From Eubacterium sp. (GTDB lineage: Bacteria; Bacillota; Clostridia; Lachnospirales; Lachnospiraceae): a stretch of 6,693 nt of DNA. Both the position numbers and the translations under genes were made by a program. The stretch spans positions 1 through 6,693 of the forward strand of contig JAFZXD010000089.1 in the NCBI GenBank assembly GCA_017616955.1, given 5' to 3'. Shown piece after piece: positions 1 through 5,191 of the stretch. Position 1 is the first letter of the stretch; each line of letters starts with the position of its first letter. The notes beneath the pieces were generated by a model, which worked only from the letters and a program-made list of their open reading frames with translations, was not told the DNA's origin and did not search any database.

Positions 1-90
1 AAAGCTATAGGGCCTGAAGAGATAGTAGGACTTGTAAGACGGACATCTATCGAATGGCAGCCAGTTGCATTTTACCTTTTGGTAGAATAA
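1..90 (+). CDS. C-terminal end of an unidentified protein (5' truncated by window edge)
   Basis: Frame 1 is open from the left edge to a TAA at 88-90 and encodes 29 residues ending in EWQPVAFYLLVE. No domain can be assigned from so short a tail, and I do not recognise the family. I read it as coding because the frame is open to the edge and a promoter-like sequence and a new gene follow closely. No intrinsic terminator hairpin is visible between its stop and the next gene at 218, so some readthrough into the transglutaminase gene is possible. Only the sequence upstream of the window can identify it. Confidence 0.45.
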   Translation, partial: KAIGPEEIVGLVRRTSIEWQPVAFYLLVE

Positions 91-107
91 TTGGAGATAG
101 CGAAAAC

Positions 108-136
108 TTTACAGTGGACGCTATTTTCTTTATATA
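108..136 (+). promoter_or_regulatory. Candidate sigma-A promoter for the transglutaminase/LRR gene
   Basis: TTTACA (108-113) and TATATA (131-136) are separated by 17 bp, the optimal spacing for a housekeeping promoter. Transcription would begin near 143, leaving a leader of about 75 nt before the ATG at 218. TATAAA at 133-138 is an alternative -10 with 19-bp spacing. Inferred from consensus matching only. Confidence 0.4.
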
Positions 137-217
137 AACTGTCATTCAAGAAATTAGGCTATAGTATCACTAGTTTATGTGACACGAGGAATCTTGGAGT
201 TGATCTGGGAGGCGCCT

Positions 218-2035
218 ATGGAGAAGAGTACAGCAGACAAAGGAATAAGTATCAGACTGAGTCTGATGATCCTTATTGTGATGTGCTTCTTCGGAAATGG
301 GTTTGCTGTGCGAGCCGAAGGGCTTCGCAAGGATCGTGTTTACAAAATATCGCCTTCAGTTTTTGGTTCCGGGGCTCAGGAGGGACCGGAGGGTTCAGCT
401 TTGGAGTTTACTTCGAGTGATGATGTCGTACCTTATGTCAGGGGACAGCTGAAGGCGAAAAATAAAAACATCACATTTGATTATGTGCTTAGTGATGCTA
501 AAGTTTTCAAAGGCTCCGATACATCAGAAATACAGAGTATGATAGGGGCTTTTATAGGGTCTGAAGGTAGTAAGATATGGGCGGATATAGAACGTGGATT
601 GTACAAATACACGGGCGTTCCGAATGAAGGAGATTACCTACGTAATTCCGTATATAAAACTACTGTTGGTAAGAGTGCTACTGCGGAACCTGTTACGGGA
701 AACCAATATAAGGTCACGAAGATATGCTTTAAGTTACAGATAGACTATTTCACGAATTCTGATCAGGAGAAGGAATTTGAGAATAAAGCCAAAGAAGTGG
801 TTAATAGTCTTAATCTTTCCGGCGATACCGAATATGAAAAAGTAGTAAAGATATATGATTATATAACTAATCATGTTACCTACGATTATGCTAATCTAAA
901 TAATGAAGGTTACCTTCTGAAGCAGAGTGCGTATGCCGCACTGATCAATAAAACGTCAGTTTGCCAAGGGTATGCGACACTATTTAATTATATGGCGAAT
1001 TCCGCCGGGCTTGATTCCAGAATAATTTTGGGGAAGTCAAAAAAAGACGAGAAATCAGCCGAAGAACTCCATGCATGGAATGCTGTAAGAATAGGTGATC
1101 GTTATTATTATGTTGATGCAACCTGGGATAGTGCAAATCCGGAAGAAGATGTCTATTTTCTGAATGGAAAAGGCGATTTCGCAAATCACTTGGATATTCA
1201 CATGGATACTCCCGAAGGAGAGAAACTTCCTCAAGAGGTTATTCCGCTGGCAGATTATTCTTATTATAAAACAGTCAACAAGAATTATCTGAGTGAAACC
1301 AAAACCGTGGTTACAGTCGGAGATGTAACTACAAAAAATGGTTATCCGGCAGTTAATGTTGATGTTGTATATAATGGTAAGAAGCTGCTGAGATGTGTTG
1401 ATTATAAAGTAGAGTATGGGATCTACAATATCGATACATATGTATGGCGGATAACGATTAGGGGCATAGGATTATATCAGGGAGATCTTCCTATTGATTA
1501 TCTTGTACCGGCTAATATGCGTCAGTACATTTATCAAAAAGAAGATAAGCAGAATAATACCGATAATGCTCAGAAGAACAATACCCAGAATGTATCACAG
1601 AAAACGCTGAAAGTAGGGGCGAAGTTTAAAGTAGGAAAGTACACGTATAAGGTTACTAAGGCAGGCGGCAAAAAGACTGTTACCCTTGTTGCTGCCGGTA
1701 AGAATCTCAAATCAGTGAGTATACCTGCATCAGTCAGGAAAAATGGAGATATCTACCTAGTGAATGCTATAGGGCCGAATGTCTTTAAAAACAATAGTAA
1801 ACTGACATCCGTTGTGATTGGAAAGAATGTTAAGTCTATTGGGGCTAACTGCTTTAGCGGGTGTAAGAAACTTAAGAAGATAACGTTTAAAGGATCTTCG
1901 GTGAATAAAGTGGGAAAAAATTCGTTTAAGAAGACTGGGTCTTCTGTGGTGGTAATAACTCCAAAGAGTTCGAAGGTCAAATATGCGAAGCTTCTTAAGC
2001 GGGGAGGTATAAGCGCGAAGGCTAAATACAAATAA
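218..2035 (+). CDS. Secreted transglutaminase-like protein with C-terminal BspA-type leucine-rich repeats
   Basis: A 605-residue protein. ATG 218 is preferred because GGGAGG (207-212) lies 5 bp upstream and a signal peptide follows at once: charged residues to R13, a hydrophobic core at 14-31, and an AVRA|EG cleavage site after A33. The frame extends upstream to a GTG at 179, but that start has no good ribosome binding site and would bury the signal. Residues about 200-310 form a transglutaminase-like core with the papain-type triad: C249 (SVCQGYA), H285 (HAWNAV) and D300 (YVDATWD). Residues about 335-425 resemble the bacterial Ig-like repeat (NGKKLLRCVDYKVEYG, then RGIGLYQG). An Asn/Gln-rich linker follows at about 440-463, then about three 22-24-residue LRR_5/BspA-like repeats from about 514 to 584, and a basic tail. 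No LPXTG motif or C-terminal membrane segment is visible, so secretion or non-covalent wall binding is inferred. Proteins with this core may be peptidases rather than crosslinkers; the substrate is unknown. Confidence 0.88.
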   Translation: MEKSTADKGISIRLSLMILIVMCFFGNGFAVRAEGLRKDRVYKISPSVFGSGAQEGPEGSALEFTSSDDVVPYVRGQLKAKNKNITFDYVLSDAKVFKGSDTSEIQSMIGAFIGSEGSKIWADIERGLYKYTGVPNEGDYLRNSVYKTTVGKSATAEPVTGNQYKVTKICFKLQIDYFTNSDQEKEFENKAKEVVNSLNLSGDTEYEKVVKIYDYITNHVTYDYANLNNEGYLLKQSAYAALINKTSVCQGYATLFNYMANSAGLDSRIILGKSKKDEKSAEELHAWNAVRIGDRYYYVDATWDSANPEEDVYFLNGKGDFANHLDIHMDTPEGEKLPQEVIPLADYSYYKTVNKNYLSETKTVVTVGDVTTKNGYPAVNVDVVYNGKKLLRCVDYKVEYGIYNIDTYVWRITIRGIGLYQGDLPIDYLVPANMRQYIYQKEDKQNNTDNAQKNNTQNVSQKTLKVGAKFKVGKYTYKVTKAGGKKTVTLVAAGKNLKSVSIPASVRKNGDIYLVNAIGPNVFKNNSKLTSVVIGKNVKSIGANCFSGCKKLKKITFKGSSVNKVGKNSFKKTGSSVVVITPKSSKVKYAKLLKRGGISAKAKYK

Positions 2036-2042
2036 ATATTGG

Positions 2043-2061
2043 TAACAACCCACCGTTGTTA
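2043..2061 (+). other. 3'-flank hairpin 1
   Basis: TAACAAC (2043-2049) and GTTGTTA (2055-2061) form a perfect 7-bp stem around a CCACC loop, seven bases after the stop codon of the transglutaminase/LRR gene. G2042 and T2062 can add a wobble pair. No T-run follows, so it is not itself an intrinsic terminator. It is the first of a row of hairpins reaching 2148. Confidence 0.5.
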
Positions 2062-2065
2062 TGTA

Positions 2066-2091
2066 CGATTCAGAGAGCTATGTCTGAATTG
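2066..2091 (+). other. 3'-flank hairpin 2
   Basis: ATTCAGA (2068-2074) pairs perfectly with TCTGAAT (2083-2089). Two outer pairs, C2066-G2091 and G2067-T2090 (wobble), lengthen the stem to 9 bp around an 8-nt loop. No T-run follows, so it is not a terminator. A smaller stem, GTGA (2101-2104) with TCAC (2110-2113), lies just downstream. Confidence 0.5.
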
Positions 2092-2114
2092 GTTCATAGG
2101 GTGAAAATATCACG

Positions 2115-2151
2115 AAAAACCGGAAGAGACCGATCCTCTCCGGTTTTTCTT
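2115..2151 (+). terminator. Intrinsic terminator after the transglutaminase/LRR gene
   Basis: The left arm at 2115-2128 (AAAAACCGGAAGAG) pairs with the right arm at 2136-2148 (CTCTCCGGTTTTT), with one bulged A. The loop is short and the stem runs into TTTTTCTT. This is a GC-centred stem with a T-tract, 80 bp after the stop at 2035. It separates that gene from the SRP RNA promoter. Confidence 0.85.
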
Positions 2152-2181
2152 CGTTAGGAAATCCGATTTTCTGTTTTCTTC

Positions 2182-2218
2182 TTGACTGTTTTTGACAACT
2201 TATGTATACTTGTATAGT
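2182..2218 (+). promoter_or_regulatory. Overlapping promoters for the SRP RNA
   Basis: Two promoter-like pairs overlap. TTGACT (2182-2187) with TATACT (2205-2210) has the ideal 17-bp spacing. TTGACA (2192-2197), a perfect -35, with TATAGT (2213-2218) has a short 15-bp spacing. Starts would fall near 2217 and 2225, 10-20 nt before the closing stem of the RNA. The first pair is the better candidate by spacing. Confidence 0.7.
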
Positions 2219-2233
2219 TAAAAAGTTTAAAAT

Positions 2234-2500
2234 TTCCGCGCAGCCGGGGAGATAGCGGTGCCCTGTACCTGCAATCCGCTATAGCAGGGGTGATGATTGG
2301 CCTCGAATTGCCTTTGGCGAAGCCGCCCTTGGTAAGTGATGTTGAAAGTTCAGGTCTTACGCGACAGGAATCTATGAACCGTGTCAGGTTGGGAACAAAG
2401 CAGCACTAAGTAGAACCTCTCTGTGCGCCGTGAGGCTACCTGGATTGAGTTAACTGCCTTGGTAACGTTCGTCAGGCTCTGCAAAGCCAGTCGCGCGGAT
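2234..2500 (+). ncRNA. ffs: Large-type signal recognition particle RNA (scRNA, 6S-like)
   Basis: This is the RNA scaffold of the signal recognition particle, which binds Ffh and brings ribosomes making membrane and secreted proteins to FtsY at the membrane. The length of about 267 nt and the motif order match the Bacillus subtilis scRNA type, which has an Alu domain. The 5' Alu part is visible as GGGGAGATAGCGGTGCCCTG followed by GCAATCCGCTATAGCAGGG. The universal domain IV lies at about 2383-2403, with GTCAGG, a GGAA tetraloop (2392-2395) and AAGCAG. The flanks GAACCGT and TAGAACCTCTC also match the family. CCGCGC (2236-2241) pairs with GCGCGG (2493-2498) to close the molecule, and TTTT follows at 2500-2503. 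Exact ends are uncertain; in B. subtilis the 5' end is processed by RNase III. In that species the gene is called scr. Confidence 0.96.
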
Positions 2501-2534
2501 TTTAAAATAAACTGTAGCATTATTCGTCGGATAG

Positions 2535-2543
2535 TGGTATAGT
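2535..2543 (+). promoter_or_regulatory. Candidate extended -10 promoter for the HD-domain operon
   Basis: TGGTATAGT is a TGN-extended -10 box (TATAGT at 2538-2543), with no convincing -35 hexamer 17 bp upstream. A start near 2550 would give a leader of about 70 nt. The same nonamer occurs in front of murG on the other strand. Readthrough from the SRP RNA is an alternative source of transcripts, since no strong hairpin terminator separates them. Confidence 0.4.
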
Positions 2544-2619
2544 TAAAAGTAGGTTTTTAGTTTGGTTTGATTGTAGGTTATCAGACTGCGAATAATATGA
2601 ATGTAGGGGTTAGAAAAGG

Positions 2620-3210
2620 ATGGATTACTCAGAAGTAATTGAATTCGTAAAAAAAGAAACTTCTGAAAATGACAAACCGGATTCTTATCCATTTAAGAGT
2701 AGATACGAACACACCATGCGAGTTTACAGATGGGCCATCCGTCTACAGGCTAAGCTTGGTGGGGATTTGGATGTGATAGTCCTTGCAGCACTGCTTCATG
2801 ATATTGGATGGACAGAAGATGGACCAAGTGCAGAAACCAGTGCTGAGGTAGCGGTTGAATATCTCGACAGTATAGGTGTTTCACCGGAGATGATCGTTCA
2901 GGTTGGTGAGATCATCATGATGCATGATGATAAGAATACCGAGAAAGATCTGTCCTTGGAATGCCGTATTGTTATGGATGCAGACCTACTTGATGAAGTC
3001 GGAGCAGTTGCTATCCTTAGCAATTGTATGGCTATCGCAGCTGACAGTGAGTCCAGCTATAAACGTGCATATTATAAAATAAAAGAATTCTACAGAACAT
3101 ATAAGCCGAAGATGACCTTGTGTAAAACTGAAACTGGAAGAACCGAATTCGGCAAGCGTCTGCAGTTCATTGAGAATTATATATATCAGCTCGAGCGAGA
3201 GCTGTTTTAA
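2620..3210 (+). CDS. HD-domain metal-dependent phosphohydrolase family protein
   Basis: A 196-residue soluble protein, about the usual size for a single HD domain with a helical tail. The HD metal-binding signature is complete and in order: H31 (RYEHTMRV), H60-D61 (ALLHDIGW), H102 (MMHDD) and D120/D122 (MDADLLDEVG). Families with these residues hydrolyse phosphate esters, often of nucleotides, using a divalent metal. The substrate here cannot be told from sequence, and the GYP motif of cyclic-di-GMP phosphodiesterases is absent. ATG 2620 is preceded by AGGGG (2605-2609) at 10 bp, a moderate ribosome binding site. It lies about 120 bp after the SRP RNA and 20 bp before the next gene, with which it probably forms an operon. 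There is no signal peptide or membrane segment, so it should be cytoplasmic. Lysine codons are mixed (8 AAA, 6 AAG), unlike its downstream neighbour. Confidence 0.88.
   Translation: MDYSEVIEFVKKETSENDKPDSYPFKSRYEHTMRVYRWAIRLQAKLGGDLDVIVLAALLHDIGWTEDGPSAETSAEVAVEYLDSIGVSPEMIVQVGEIIMMHDDKNTEKDLSLECRIVMDADLLDEVGAVAILSNCMAIAADSESSYKRAYYKIKEFYRTYKPKMTLCKTETGRTEFGKRLQFIENYIYQLERELF
3187..3208 (+). other. Short hairpin with T-run at the 3' end of the HD gene
   Basis: CAGCTC (3187-3192) and GAGCTG (3199-3204) form a 6-bp stem with a 6-nt loop, followed by TTTT (3205-3208) overlapping the HD stop codon. It could be a weak internal terminator, an mRNA processing or stability element between the two operon genes, or chance. 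Confidence 0.25.
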
Positions 3211-3217
3211 AAAATTC

Positions 3218-3225
3218 AAGGAGAG
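3218..3225 (+). promoter_or_regulatory. Strong Shine-Dalgarno of the small membrane-anchored protein
   Basis: AAGGAGAG (3218-3225) lies 5 bp before ATG 3231 and is much closer to consensus than the site in front of the HD gene. It fixes the start and suggests that the second gene is translated more efficiently than the first. Confidence 0.7.
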
Positions 3226-3230
3226 AGACA

Positions 3231-3788
3231 ATGATTAACAAGATAGGAAGAATTATTCTGGGTATTGTGATTATCTGTGGACTTGCTGTGGGAATATACT
3301 ATATCCTTCCGGGACAGTACAAGAACCCACTTACAGCCAAGATTCAGGAGAGCATGGATGGTGCTAACTACAATGCACTTATCGGTACTATTAAGGCTAC
3401 TACAATTCCTAAGAACAAAGGTATTACATATGATGCAGCTATGACAAAGGCTACACAGGATGCAGCTTGGACATATAAGAAGATAGCTGTAGATGATGCA
3501 GGTAATGGTAGCTATGATGTATATTGTGATGGCTATAAGTACACTATGACATTTGAAGCTGATGATAACGACGACAGTATGATCACTAAGACAAATGCTC
3601 ATATCAGACTTGTTTTCCATGTTAAGAAGGATGGAAGCACAATAACTGTTGATTCTAAGGAAGCAGTTAAGGGTGAGAAGTGTGCTGCATCAGAGCTTCA
3701 TGTAGATGAAGAAGTTTACACACCGAATAACAAGGACAATACATATTACCAGAAGGGACTTACTTCACTCGCAGGAGCAGCTAAATAA
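3231..3788 (+). CDS. Small N-terminally membrane-anchored extracytoplasmic protein, unknown function
   Basis: A 185-residue protein that I do not recognise. Residues 1-7 are basic, and residues about 7-27 form one hydrophobic helix (IILGIVIICGLAVGIYYIL). No clear signal-peptidase site or lipobox follows, so it looks like a membrane anchor with the rest outside. The outer part, about 158 residues, is hydrophilic and predicted mixed alpha/beta. It has an acidic stretch (EADDNDD, 109-115) and two cysteines, C99 and C151, that could form a disulfide. No catalytic motif is visible. The gene is 20 bp downstream of the HD gene with a strong AAGGAGAG site, so an operon is likely, and it ends at a strong terminator. 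Lysine codons are heavily biased (17 AAG, 2 AAA), as in the phosphoglucomutase gene, which suggests high expression. Confidence is high that it is coding and low for any function. Confidence 0.8.
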   Translation: MINKIGRIILGIVIICGLAVGIYYILPGQYKNPLTAKIQESMDGANYNALIGTIKATTIPKNKGITYDAAMTKATQDAAWTYKKIAVDDAGNGSYDVYCDGYKYTMTFEADDNDDSMITKTNAHIRLVFHVKKDGSTITVDSKEAVKGEKCAASELHVDEEVYTPNNKDNTYYQKGLTSLAGAAK

Positions 3789-3823
3789 GTTCACTAAGGA
3801 AATCATAATAAGATAAAATATAT

Positions 3824-3860
3824 GCCCCGAAGTTTTAAAACTTCGGGGCTGTTTTTGTTT
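3824..3860 (+). terminator. Perfect-palindrome terminator between convergent genes
   Basis: A 26-bp perfect palindrome (3824-3849) has GCCCCGAAG (3824-3832) and CTTCGGGGC (3841-3849) as GC-rich arms, with TTTTAAAA at the centre. It is followed by TGTTTTTGTTTT on the + strand, a strong terminator for the HD operon. On the - strand the palindrome is followed by an AT-rich stretch (ATATATTTTATC), so it may also end murG transcripts. That second role is less certain because murG stops about 57 bp before it. Confidence 0.9.
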
Positions 3861-3905
3861 TAGATATATAGTTCTGAATAAATAGTTTTGAATAGGGACA
3901 AAAAC

Positions 3906-4970
3906 CTATTTAGAGGCAAGTTCATCGATCATATCGGTTATCATTTTGATCGAATCACTGCCGTCAGATCCGTTCATTGTATTGATATACTTGTCTTTAT
4001 CAGCAATAACTTTATCAACTGATTTGAGAAGTTTTTCTCCGGTCAGCTCTTCTTCTTCAATTACCACGCTGTATCCGCTCTTCTTAAATGACTTAGCATT
4101 GAGAATCTGGTCTCCTCGGCTTGCGGCTTTGGAAAGTGGAATTAAGATATTTGGCTTTTTGAGAGCCAGAAGCTCACAGATGGCATTTGCCCCCGCACGG
4201 GATATGGCAATGTCTGCCAATGCGAACATGTCAGCCAGTTCTTTTTTAACATATTCAAACTGAGCGTATCCTGACTTTCCGTCAAGCTCAGGCTTTGTAT
4301 TTCCTTTTCCGCAGATATGGATTACGTTATATGACTTAAGAAGGTCATCGAGGATAGTCCATACTGTTTCATTTATTATTTTGGCACCGGTACTTCCACC
4401 TATAACAAGGATAGTCGGTTTCTTCTCAGTAAACTTGCAGTAAGTAAACGCTGCATCGGCATCTCCACTAAAGAGTTCAGCTCGTATCGGTGTACCTGTA
4501 ACGGTAGCTCTGTCGCTGAACAAAGCCTGTGTTTCAGGGAAGTTGCAGCAGATGCGACTTGCTCTCGGAAGAGCTATCTTGTTTGCAAGTCCGGGAGTCA
4601 TGTCTGACTCATGGATTACTACCGGAATCTTACGGGCGGCAGCGGCAAGAACTACAGGAACGGTAACGAATCCGCCCTTTGAAAATACTACATCAGGCTT
4701 CAGCTTTTTCATAAGCTTTTTAGCCTGGAAGAGACCTTTTAATACTTTAAAAGGGTCTGTAAAGTTCTCGAGATCGAAGTATCGTCTCAGCTTACCGGAA
4801 GAGATTCCGTAATAAGGAATACCGATATCTTCTATCAGCTTCTTCTCGATTCCGTCATAAGTTCCGATATAGCTTATATCATATCCCATTTCTTTAAGTT
4901 TGGGGATAAGTGCGATGTTAGGTGTGACATGTCCGGCGGTTCCACCTCCGGTCATTACTATTTTCTTCAT
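3906..4970 (-). CDS. murG: UDP-N-acetylglucosamine--N-acetylmuramyl-(pentapeptide) pyrophosphoryl-undecaprenol GlcNAc transferase (MurG)
   Basis: A 354-residue peripheral membrane GT-B glycosyltransferase that adds GlcNAc from UDP-GlcNAc to lipid I, making lipid II on the cytoplasmic face. The N-terminal acceptor domain has the Gly-rich loop GGGTAGH (8-14, catalytic-type H14), SKGGFV (97-102) and [12 protein letters not shown] (120-131). The C-terminal donor domain has GGSTGA (191-196), [10 protein letters not shown] (257-266, with the UDP-ribose-binding Glu at 266) and SRGDQILNA (284-292). Length is normal. The frame extends 11 codons further to an ATG at 5003, but GGGAGG (4981-4976) lies 5 bp before the ATG at 4970, and MKKIV is the normal family N-terminus. 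The motifs resemble the MurG form seen in clostridia and in a Bacillus cereus-group paralogue. No mur, fts or mra neighbours are present, so the gene lies outside a division and cell wall cluster. Confidence 0.95.
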   Translation of the reverse strand: MKKIVMTGGGTAGHVTPNIALIPKLKEMGYDISYIGTYDGIEKKLIEDIGIPYYGISSGKLRRYFDLENFTDPFKVLKGLFQAKKLMKKLKPDVVFSKGGFVTVPVVLAAAARKIPVVIHESDMTPGLANKIALPRASRICCNFPETQALFSDRATVTGTPIRAELFSGDADAAFTYCKFTEKKPTILVIGGSTGAKIINETVWTILDDLLKSYNVIHICGKGNTKPELDGKSGYAQFEYVKKELADMFALADIAISRAGANAICELLALKKPNILIPLSKAASRGDQILNAKSFKKSGYSVVIEEEELTGEKLLKSVDKVIADKDKYINTMNGSDGSDSIKMITDMIDELASK

Positions 4971-5022
4971 TTTTTCCTCCCAAGAGTGCATATGAACACT
5001 CATATTGATTGTTGCGCACTAC

Positions 5023-5052
5023 ACTATACCATATTTTAGGTGAATATAACAA
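5023..5052 (-). promoter_or_regulatory. Candidate murG promoter with extended -10
   Basis: On the - strand TTGTTA (5052-5047) and TATAGT (5028-5023) are 18 bp apart, and the -10 is preceded by TGG, making an extended TGGTATAGT. Transcription would start near 5016, leaving a leader of about 45 nt. The position fits the divergent arrangement with pgcA. Confidence 0.55.
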
Positions 5053-5115
5053 GTTTTGTTGTATTTATCTGATATGGAACGTTGTTTTTTTATATAGCCA
5101 TACATGTATAAAAAG

Positions 5116-5124
5116 TGGTATAAT
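5116..5124 (+). promoter_or_regulatory. pgcA promoter with consensus extended -10
   Basis: TGGTATAAT contains a perfect TATAAT (5119-5124) with the TGN extension. The -35 position 17-18 bp upstream (around 5095-5101) does not match TTGACA, so recognition would rest on the extended -10. A start near 5131 gives a leader of about 60 nt before ATG 5192. Confidence 0.65.
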
Positions 5125-5191
5125 ATATTCCAAATTGGGATTCATTTCGCGTATCCCGGGTATCTAATGTAAGTAGGAGGAAAGATTCTAA

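Noticed and set aside
91..420. Open frame of 109 codons on the + strand starting with TTG
   Set aside because: It overlaps the promoter and signal-peptide region of the transglutaminase gene in another frame, has no ribosome binding site, and its product is of low complexity with no recognisable features.
4..1776. GCTATAGGGCC occurring at 4-14 and again near 1766-1776
   Set aside because: An 11-base match is expected a few times by chance in a 6.7-kb window, and both copies encode AIGP in coding sequence. Not a repeat element.
1753..2053. Two overlapping - strand frames opposite the LRR segment
   Set aside because: They mirror the repetitive Lys/Gly/Asn-rich C-terminus of the transglutaminase protein and have no start signals or domain features.
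2234..2500. Riboswitch or T-box leader for the downstream HD gene
   Set aside because: The conserved blocks match the large bacterial SRP RNA in order and spacing, including the Alu domain and the GGAA tip, so a regulatory leader is not needed to explain the structure.
2519..2596. Inverted repeat ATTATTCG (2519-2526) / CGAATAAT (2589-2596) between SRP RNA and HD gene
   Set aside because: Only 8 bp with a 62-nt spacer, low GC and no extension of the stem. It would not lie wholly inside a transcript from the proposed promoter at 2535-2543.
3216..3620. Open frame on the - strand opposite the small membrane protein gene
   Set aside because: It is antisense to a gene with a strong ribosome binding site, anchor and biased codons. 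Its Cys/Ser/Ile-rich product is typical of a shadow frame.
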